A DNA stretch of 52,127 nucleotides from Zygnema cylindricum (Eukaryota > Streptophyta > Zygnematophyceae > Zygnematales > Zygnemataceae), in NCBI GenBank assembly GCA_037447655.1, contig JBBHKE010000690.1, positions 1 through 52,127 of the forward strand, in the 5' to 3' direction. Made by a program: the position numbers and the translations under genes. Below the pieces are notes generated by a model. That model was not told where the DNA came from. It was given only the letters and a program-made list of their open reading frames with translations, and did no database searches. Of this stretch, positions 44,740-52,127 are shown in pieces; within the stretch, counting starts at the first letter, position 1; each line of letters opens with the position of its first letter.

Positions 44740-45237
44740 CATTTGTTTAGAGGGAGGAAAAAATTGAGTGGGAGATAATGCACGAGTAGATACAATTATA
44801 AGGTGGGAAGGTAAAAAAGCTATTAGACTGCTTGACAAGGGAGGGGATGGCGTTTTAAGGTGTTTAAAAAGGGATGTAGGTTTTTGAATACTCGTGGTGG
44901 AAAAATGGAGCAAAGTTGAATAGCTTCTTTTGTGAGAGGATGAGGCGAAAAAATATCCACAAATAGTTAGGGAGATTGTAGGAAGTGTAAGTGAGGTAGA
45001 GAAACAAGAGGTTGGGGTAAGAGAACTATTGGCATCATTTGTTTGACAAGGGAGGAAATGGCGTTTCAAAGGTGTTTAAAAATGGATATAGGTTTTTAAA
45101 AACTCGTGGTGAAAAAATGAAGCAACGTTGAATAGCTTCTTTGGTGAGAGGATGAGGCGAAGAAATATCCACAAATAGTTAGGGAGATTGTAGGAAGTAT
45201 AAGTGAGGAAGAGAAACAAGAGGTTGGGGTAAGAGAA
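44740..45237. repeat. ~190-bp subrepeats in the Harbinger tail
   Basis: Units starting GACAAGGGAGG(A/G)AATGGCGTTT and containing CTCGTGGTG, AATAGCTTCTTT and GGGAGATTGTAGGAAGT occur twice here, and twice again at 48190-48596. Confidence 0.8.
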
Positions 45238-45788
45238 TGTTAGGATATGGTACTGAGAACTCTTTTAGCGACGAGTCATTCTCGTAGCTAAAGTAGCGAC
45301 TACCAGCGACGAAGTAGGTTCGTCGCTGGATATTTGAAGTACCAGCGACGAAGTAGTTTCGTCACTGGATATTTGAAGTGACGTAGAAATCAAATGTTCA
45401 TTTTGTTTCACGTATGTTTGAATAGTACTATAGAAGTGACGTGGAAATTGCTTGGTAGTTTCGGTTCACTTAAGTTCAAGTCGTACCGTGTGATTCAAGT
45501 TGGTTCGTGGTTGACTTTCCTAGTCGTACCGTGTTGTTCAACTTGTCGGTCGTTCGTTTCACTACGTTGACTCTTACGCGTTTCTAGTCGTGTACCTATA
45601 TATACTAGTTGAGACTTCGTAATAGATTTATCTTTTTGGAGGCGTAGCTTGTTAAGGAGGCGTAGAAAGGTCAGAAGTTAAATGAAGAAAGAAAAGGAGT
45701 TGTATTTGCATTGTGCTTAATATATATGGAATGCTTTTAGAGGAACACCATTGTTGTGTGTGTGTTTTATTTGGTTTGTAATCTTTCA
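45238..45788 (+). mobile_element. Ty1/copia 5' LTR (551 bp)
   Basis: It starts TGTTAGGATATGG and ends AATCTTTCA, the usual TG..CA borders, and is followed two bases later by a primer-binding site. A TATA box (CTATATATACTA, about 45597) lies in the second half. A 39-bp tandem duplication built on CCAGCGACGAAGTAG lies at 45302-45380. The 5 bp before the LTR are GAGAA. No matching 3' LTR is present in the window. Confidence 0.75.
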
Positions 45789-45790
45789 TT

Positions 45791-45802
45791 TGGTATCGGA
45801 GC
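45791..45802 (+). other. primer-binding site (initiator-Met tRNA)
   Basis: TGGTATCGGAGC matches the common plant Copia PBS TGGTATCAGAGC at 11 of 12 positions. It sits two bases after the LTR, where reverse transcription is primed. Confidence 0.8.
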
Positions 45803-45826
45803 AGGTTACTGGCAACACTTGCCGGT

Positions 45827-46036
45827 ATGGCGGAGAAAGGGAAATCCCCGGCGGATCCTAGTGGAGGAGCTAGTGGGGGAGTAAGTGGAGGAGGGTATGG
45901 CGGAGAAAGAGAAATCCCCGGCGGATCCTAGTGGAGGAGCTAGTGGGGGAGTTAGTGGAGGAGGGTATGGCGGAGAAAGGGAAATCCCCGGCGTATCCTA
46001 GTGGAGGAGCTAGTGGGGGAGTTAGTGGAAAAGGAG
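45827..46036. repeat. 70-bp tandem repeat at the gag start
   Basis: Three units start ATGGCGGAGAAAG (45827, 45897, 45967). Because 70 is not a multiple of three, only the third ATG opens the long gag frame. The first two would stop early. Confidence 0.85.
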
Positions 46037-46905
46037 TTACAAGGACACAATATGATGAGTATGACGAGTGGGGGGAGAAAAATGTGAAGATGGATGAAGG
46101 AACGTTTGAACGCTTTCAAGAGTTTCTCAAAACACAAGAAGATAATGGGGATGGAGGAGTAAGTGGAGACTCACGCAATTCAAAGAAAATAAAAAACAAA
46201 AAGGGGAAATCTAAACTTTATGAGGAAGAGGAGGAGAGCGACGATGATGATCTTAAAGTGTTTAATAAGACCATTGTCTTCACAGGCTCTAACTATGCAA
46301 TTTGGAAGAGATACATTCGAGGAGCATTCACACCGAAAAAACTTTGGGACATCGTTATTGGGGAAGAAACACGGCCGGATCCTTCTGAGGATCCGGCCGG
46401 AGCAAAGAAGTGGGACAAGAAAGATATGGCGGCCTCCACCTCACTAATACAAAGTTGTGCTAGTTCTATGCATGAACATTTTCTAACTTTTGATAATGCT
46501 TATGATTGTTGGACCGCTTTGCAAAATGCGTTTGAAAAAGGATTTGAGGCAAATGAAAATTATCTTTTTGAGGAGTATATTGGGTTTAGAATGAAGGAGA
46601 ATGAGTCCATTGATGATGCAGTCAAAAGATTTAATGTTATCATAGAACAACTTAGCTCACTCAATAACTTCCCTACAGAAAAAGAGAGGTTGTTTGTTTT
46701 CATGAGGAGTCTTCCAAGCAAGTTTGCGGTAGCAAAGGAGGTCATCAAGGGGCGAGAGAAACCGACAATGGCATACGCTATCGTGTCTCGACATGAAGAA
46801 GAACAAACACGAAAAAGTGGGGATGTTGAAAGACGCCCGAAAGGATGTCGTTCTGCTAAAATCGATGGTGCTAGAATAAGGGATGTGTTATGTCAATACG
46901 CCTAA
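45967..46905 (+). CDS. Copia gag (UBN2-type) fused in frame to the Harbinger transposase C-terminus
   Basis: The frame encodes 312 residues from the third repeat ATG (45967); an in-frame ATG at 45931 lies inside the upstream repeat. FTGSNYAIWKRYIRGAF (about 46273) opens the gag domain of plant Ty1/copia elements, and DAVKRFNVIIEQL and RSLPSKF follow. Gag forms the particle that packages retrotransposon RNA. The usual zinc knuckle (CX2CX4HX4C) and downstream protease are missing. Instead, from about 46782 the sequence is nearly identical to 43518 onward and the frame ends in IRDVLCQYA, the Harbinger transposase tail. The result is a chimeric frame. No integrase or reverse transcriptase was found in the window. 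Confidence 0.7.
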   Translation: MAEKGKSPAYPSGGASGGVSGKGVTRTQYDEYDEWGEKNVKMDEGTFERFQEFLKTQEDNGDGGVSGDSRNSKKIKNKKGKSKLYEEEEESDDDDLKVFNKTIVFTGSNYAIWKRYIRGAFTPKKLWDIVIGEETRPDPSEDPAGAKKWDKKDMAASTSLIQSCASSMHEHFLTFDNAYDCWTALQNAFEKGFEANENYLFEEYIGFRMKENESIDDAVKRFNVIIEQLSSLNNFPTEKERLFVFMRSLPSKFAVAKEVIKGREKPTMAYAIVSRHEEEQTRKSGDVERRPKGCRSAKIDGARIRDVLCQYA

Positions 46906-48596
46906 AACAATCACAAAAGCGACACAAAACATTCTGATTTGAGCTCTGGACCTTGAACCGTAACGACAATCAATGGTGCTGGAATAAAGGATGTGTTATG
47001 TCAATACGCCTAAAACAATCACAAAAGCGACACAAAACATTATGATTTGAGCTCTGGACCTTGAACCGTAACGACATATGTTTGGCTATTTTTTATTTAG
47101 TTCCTAACAACTATTACATATCCGAACCTATCCAAAATTATCCCTTCATAATTCTTTTGATGTTTGTCGCAATTGCCGACATTATTCCATTGACGAAATT
47201 TGTAAAATCTCCAACTATTTTTTTATTATGTTCAAACTGTTTATTAAAGAGTCTGGTTTGTTGCTTGAAATCTATGTTGTTCGATTCTTTTTGATACTCG
47301 AATTGCGTACTATTCGATTTTTCAAAACTATTGTCCAACTTTCTAATCAATTCTTGAGCGAGAAGTGAGGAATTTTCCTGCTGACCTTGTCTCCTACTTT
47401 TTTTTCTCCGACCAGTTGAAAACTTATCTTCATGAGGTTGGGACCCAATGTTCTATTTTTTTTTTCTCCAAATTCTTCTCCGCTTTCAAAAGTAGCTTTT
47501 TCTGACGATTTCTCTCGCACTTTGTTTCCTTCCTAGTACCTCTATGAACGTTTGGATTTTAATCTAAAATAATGGTATCTTTTTTTTTATCAAAATTCGT
47601 GCTAACCCTAGGTGCGTCGTCGCCCGTATCGTATGTGACTTTTGGTCACCACGTCCCTCTTCGACATCCAAATGTCTATCTCACCAAACGAGGTCTTGAA
47701 AAAATAGGTAGACAAATTGTTATTTGATCTCATTTTTTTATTCATTGAGAAATATGTAGCAGCTCCAATCCGCCTCCTGTAGTCTCTAATCTTTTTGAAG
47801 TCGTTTGATAGGTTATTCCATTTTTTTTTCGCATTCACCCCAATCACGTACAACTCTTTTCTATTTCAACATTTCCGAAATATTTTCCCACTTTTCAGCT
47901 TTAGAACCAACTTTCGCCTTAGCAACTTTCTCGGGGCTCTCGTAAAATTTTTGTTCCTTAGCCTCGTTTAGAAAGCACATTTTGCAAAGCTCCCAATTTC
48001 CGTTTCTGTTCCGTGGGCTACTATTTTTTTTCCGGTGATGATCTATCAACTAGAACTTTCTTCCCAGTTATTTTCTTACGTTTTGGTGGGCTTCACATTT
48101 GTTTAGGGTGAGGAAAAAATTGAGAGGGAGATAATGCATGAGTAGATACAATTATAAAGTGGGAAGGTAAAAAAGCTATTAGACTGCTTGACAAGGGAGG
48201 GAATGGCGTTTTTAAGGTATTTAAAAATGGATATAGGTTTTTGAATACTCGTGGTGGAAAAATGGAGCAATGTTGAATAGCTTCTTTGGTGAGAGGATGA
48301 GGCGAAAAAATATCCACAAATAGTTAGGGAGATTGCAGGAAGTGTAAGTGAGGTAAAGAAATAAGAGGTTGGGGTAAGAGAACTATTGGCATCATTTGCT
48401 TGACAAGGGAGGGAATGGCGTTTTTAAGGTGTTTAAAAATGGATATAGGTTTTTAAAAACTCGTGGTGGAAAAATAAAGCAACGTTGAATAGCTTCTTTT
48501 GTGAGAGGATGAGGCGAAGAAATATCTACAAATAGTTAGGGAGATTGTAGGAAGTGTAAGTGAGGCAGAGAAACAAAAGGTTGGGGTAATAGAACA
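46782..48596. mobile_element. second copy of the Harbinger 3' half
   Basis: Near-identity to 43518-45237 starts at CGTGTCTCGACATGAAGAAG and runs through the transposase tail, the minus-strand accessory gene and the ~190-bp subrepeats. It has an extra 109-bp tandem duplication (about 46862-47078) and small indels. The 5' half of the transposase is absent and is replaced by Copia sequence. Confidence 0.75.
47608..48049 (-). pseudogene. Harbinger accessory protein, second broken copy
   Basis: Frames 47861-48049 and 47608-47853 repeat the 44505-44693 and 44201-44497 pieces with substitutions. The C-terminal end is frameshifted near 47640. Confidence 0.5.
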
Positions 48597-48629
48597 GTTG
48601 ACATCATTTAGGGGAGAAATTGGAGGCAC

Positions 48630-48631
<2 letters not shown>

Positions 48632-48713
<82 letters not shown>
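48632..48713. repeat. (TA)n microsatellite
   Basis: An uninterrupted AT dinucleotide run of about 80 bp directly follows the Harbinger tail. Confidence 0.95.
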
Positions 48714-48716
<3 letters not shown>

Positions 48717-48871
48717 GCGATGGTGCATCCAATCAAATTGATGGTGGTGGAAAGGGTTTTATATTCGTTGAAGGAACACTTTTTTCATTCGTGTGTAAAC
48801 CCTTGGTGTTGTTCATCATATTTGCAGACATATTTCCTAGAAGCAAATGAAAAGGAAAACAACAAAGTTGG

Positions 48872-48970
48872 GATTTCTCTCCCTCTCTCACTCTCTCTCT
48901 TTCCCTCTCTTTCTTCCTCTCCACCTCTCCCTCTTTTTCTACCTCTCCCCCTCCCTCTCCCTCTCCCTCA
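48872..48970. repeat. CTCCCT-rich microsatellite
   Basis: A pyrimidine tract of the same kind as 20044-20172 and 25640-25975. Confidence 0.85.
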
Positions 48971-49339
48971 CTTGTCATTAAAAAAGAGAAATTATCATCG
49001 AGTTATATTGTAACTAACCTTGCATGTTTCGTCGCGAATAAGAATTTGGTGATATCCGCCTCTTTCACCCGCTTAGACCTATCACTTTCCCACCCCCATT
49101 GGGCTTGTTTGTTTTTTATTAGAGGTATGAACACAAGATTATCATTTCATAAAGTGGTTTTCATAAGATAAGGTGCTTTTCAAGCGTTAAGAAAGATGAT
49201 TAAAAAATCAATGATAAATTCTTATAATTTTAAGATAGTATTCTAATGCTTATTAAAATGATACAATTGCTTTCATTGCTTTCAGATGTATAACATTCAG
49301 ATTTCATAACAGAGATAAAGAAAACGACATTGCCAATAG

Positions 49340-49790
49340 ATATTGGTGCAAAGGACTTGAACAGTAAAACAGTATACCAACGAACAGTAAAACAATATAC
49401 CAACAATCAAACAGAAAACCATAAACAGTAAACACTAAACAACAAAGCACAAAAACAATAAACTAGTGGAACAATGTGCATAAAAACAGTAAACTAGTGG
49501 AACAATGTGCAGCATGAAAGCAATAAACAATAAAGAAGTGAAGAAGAAAGGCAAACCGTAATGCAATATAGCAGTTAAATAGTAAACATCATCACATTGA
49601 ACAAAAAAGTAGGAAAACAAGATACAACACCAAAACTGAAAATCGTAAAAAATAACGTCAATAAGCAAAGCAGTGAAGTAGCCAAGCGTTAAAATAGTAA
49701 AGTAGAAAACATTGAACAACTGTAAAACAGTAAAGAATTCAGCCGTAAAAGAGAAAGGCATTAAAACCGGAAATTGTAAAATAGTATAAC
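49340..49790. repeat. degenerate AACAGTAAA repeats
   Basis: Imperfect units containing ACAGTAAA, AGTGGAACAATGTGCA and AAGTAG run for ~450 bp. They include a perfect 34-bp pair beginning AAACAGTAAACTAGTGG at about 49453 and 49483. There is no coding support. Confidence 0.6.
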
Positions 49791-50114
49791 AACTGAAAAA
49801 AAAATGTGATAAAAACTACCACAAAACACATCATCGTAAATCGAGATTAACCTTATCTGAAAAAAAAAAACAGTGAGGAAAAAAAAAGTGAAAAAAGAAA
49901 ATACTTTTCTCTAAACAAGATGTCGTGGGCCAATTTATTTTTTGAGTGTTTCCGGTTGTAACCTTATAAACTTAAACCTGTGACGTCGCCAATACGCCCT
50001 GTTTCCTATGAAATGAAAAAAACAAAAATTAAAAGAATTTCACTAAAATAAAACAATATAAACTAAAGTAGATTAATTAGATTAAAAAAAAAATACAAAT
50101 TGCATAACACTGTT

Positions 50115-50187
50115 GACTTTCTACTTCACATGGCTGACTTTCTACTTCACATGGCTGACTTTCTACTTCACATGGCTGATTTGTTGT
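50115..50187. repeat. 23-bp tandem repeat
   Basis: TGACTTTCTACTTCACATGGC occurs three times head to tail, followed by a diverged pair containing TACAAGGTTCACTTTTGA. Confidence 0.9.
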
Positions 50188-50189
50188 GA

Positions 50190-51710
50190 AGTACAAGGTT
50201 CACTTTTGACTGATTTGCTGTGCAGTACAAGGTTCACTTTTGATTTTTGATTGAGGAACATTGACCATTTGCTGTTTCATTTTGTATTTGATTTTTTATC
50301 GATTTACAAAGGGCAATAAAGTAATAACAGTTAAGCATTCAGTAAATAATAATGTTCAAAGTTAGGACTTTAAAGTTGAACTTTAAACAATAATATTCGA
50401 AAGTTTGTCTTTAACTATTGATCTTAAACTAATACTCTCAAAAAATGATCGTTGAATGTGATGACGTTCTGTTTAAAACTTAATAAAACTTAATAACCAA
50501 ATAAAACTTAAAACCGTTAAAATTTTTGTGGTTTCTCAAATTACTAACATTCATTTTGACCATATTTGACCAAATTTTTGGTGGAAATTAGCTCTCTGTC
50601 CATAGATTTAGAAGTTCAATAGTTTTAAACATTTACGGGAATATCTAGGGAAAAAAATAGAAAGGGGATTAAAAAATACCATAAACATAAAACAAATAAG
50701 ATAAACGAATAGGAAAAATGCTAAACATCAACATATGACATTATTCTTTACTAACAGAACATACAGTAAAATATCAAAAAAATGAGAACCTAAAAAGCAG
50801 AAAAACACGTGGCAGGTGGGAAATTTAGTCCATGAAAGCAGAGATTTCAGCGGAGAGGGGGAGGGAGAGGGAAATAGGAGGAGATGAGGACAAGGGAAAA
50901 GAGAGGGAGGGAGAGAGAGTAAAAGATAAAGAGAGGGGGATGGGGAGAGAGGGAAACGGAAAAAACGCAAACATAACAGAGGGTTGTTGAATGTTTTCAA
51001 AGAGTTCAAATTCAAAAGGGAAAAAAAAAACAATTTTGAAAAACCTGTCTCATATTTGATTTAATCACACTTAATTTAAGTTTAGTATTTAACTCCTAGT
51101 GGAGAAAACAAATGAAAACAACAATAATAATTTGGTTTTAGAATAACCGATTTGCACAGTAGATTAAGTGTGACATAATGAACCAATATTAAGCACACTA
51201 ATTAGAGTTTTTTTTTGTAATCCTGGTCTTATAAAAACGTGGTAAATTTTTCAGATGAAACAACGTAATAAAATAGACTTATTACCCTCTTTTGTCCGAG
51301 TTAAAAAACACAACACTAAGAATAGTGGGTTTTCATTTTTTTAAAGCAAAAAAAGTGCTTGAATACCTTTAGTAGTGGTAAAAAAACGACGCTCTCACTC
51401 TTTTCTCCAACTTCTCATAAGTCAATGCAGAGCCACCTTGTGAAAAGATGAGGAATAGTGAAGTTTGAAGGAGTGATGAAGTTTAAAGAAGAGAATGCGA
51501 GGATGCGTGAGAGAGGAGGCGTGTGCGACTTTGCTAGCCCGCCCTCAAAAATTTCTCACGTTTTCGTGAAATGGCATCGTAATTTTGAGACCCGTGGAAT
51601 GGAAAAGTGCGTATTGAACGAAACGCGACAAAACAAAACACTAAAACACTGTGTACTTTGATGGACTTTTCTTTGATGGACGCAAACGGACAAAACATAA
51701 CGAATAGTGT
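50190..51710. other. no gene recognised
   Basis: AT-rich with a GA-rich tract (50857-50956). A 67-codon frame at 51458-51661 (+) has no recognisable domain. Confidence 0.45.
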
Positions 51711-51716
51711 ATTGTA

Positions 51717-51914
51717 CACCTTGAATCGTTATTAGCTTATAGAAATTATTAGTGTAAAGAAAAAATTAGAGTCATTAATTCTAATATAGTGTTAGGAGAC
51801 GTGGCAGATTATGGTCCACGTCCTCAAATAGTGTAATTTATTATGTTTAAGGTATCAATGTCAAAATTTTGGGGTGCCGATATAGCGTACATAAGGCTAA
51901 TAACGATTCACGGT
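51717..51914. mobile_element. TA-flanked MITE, family F (198 bp)
   Basis: CACCTTGAATCGTTATTAG faces the inverted CTAATAACGATTCACGGTG, with TA at 51715-51716 and 51915-51916. The length and the ACGTGGCAGATTATGGTCCA block equal those of the 7785-7982 copy. Confidence 0.8.
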
Positions 51915-52127
51915 GTACTGTACCTTTCACCGTCGCTTGAATTCGTTTGAAATTTATGTAAATTTTTAACACGTGCGAATACGTGTTCCTATTTGCTTTT
52001 CAAAAATACTTTGTTTTTAAATCACATGGAGCCCATGTGTTTTAATGAAAAGTTTGAAGATGATGTTTTTTGGCGTGGCCGTGGGTCGAAGAACACAAGA
52101 CGACAAAATGTAGTACATCTTAAATTT

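Noticed and set aside
45931-45966. Use of the ATG at 45931 as the gag start
   Set aside because: It lies in the wrong register of the 70-bp repeat; the Met-Ala-Glu-Lys start at 45967 is the unit's own start.
48453-48728. Frame with a long Tyr/Ile repeat
   Set aside because: Produced by the (TA)n microsatellite.

Overview
The window is eukaryotic nuclear DNA. It is AT-rich, has GT-AG introns, and is packed with simple-sequence tracts, MITEs and decayed transposons. The organism is most likely of the green lineage (streptophyte alga or seedless plant). This is an inference from three things: a protein kinase closest to the plant PEPKR2 group, SPPPP-type proline-rich wall-protein linkers next to hevein-like chitin-binding domains, and a Copia element whose primer-binding site matches plant initiator-Met tRNA. 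The species cannot be named from sequence alone.

Two cellular genes stand out. (1) On the + strand, 8808-15904, an 11-exon gene encodes a secreted 542-residue protein. It has a signal peptide, then three repeats of [two 8-cysteine hevein-like (CBM18) domains + proline-rich segment]. Each domain and each linker is one exon, and all ten introns are phase 1. The promoter and first two exons are copied at about 17576-18840, but no chitin-binding exon follows, so the copy looks broken. (2) On the - strand, 27216-29486, an intronless 756-codon gene encodes a CAMK-type Ser/Thr kinase. It has all catalytic motifs, an unusual ~50-residue insert before DFG and a long low-complexity tail. A third, weaker candidate is a spliced gene of unknown function on the - strand at about 23611-24930.

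The rest is mostly repeats. 1-7982: a period-10 tandem repeat, a hAT MITE with a perfect 8-bp target duplication, two copies of a ~750-bp fold-back element with one nested in the other, LINE remnants and a cluster of TA-flanked MITEs. 17069-22930: more MITEs, a tRNA-like relic beside a 22-bp tandem repeat, and another LINE remnant. 31696-38934: a dense series of TA-flanked MITEs separated by sequence in which no gene is recognised. 42290-48600: a decayed PIF/Harbinger transposon (transposase plus its opposite-strand second gene), a Copia 5' LTR + PBS + gag inserted in its tail, and a second copy of the Harbinger 3' half. The gag frame runs into the Harbinger transposase C-terminus, giving a chimeric frame. 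48600-52127 holds microsatellites, degenerate repeats and one MITE.

Functionally, the chitin-binding gene and its broken copy share a promoter with W-box-like TTGAC motifs, a GTGACGTGAC element and a TATA box. The GTGACGTGAC element also lies upstream of the kinase gene.
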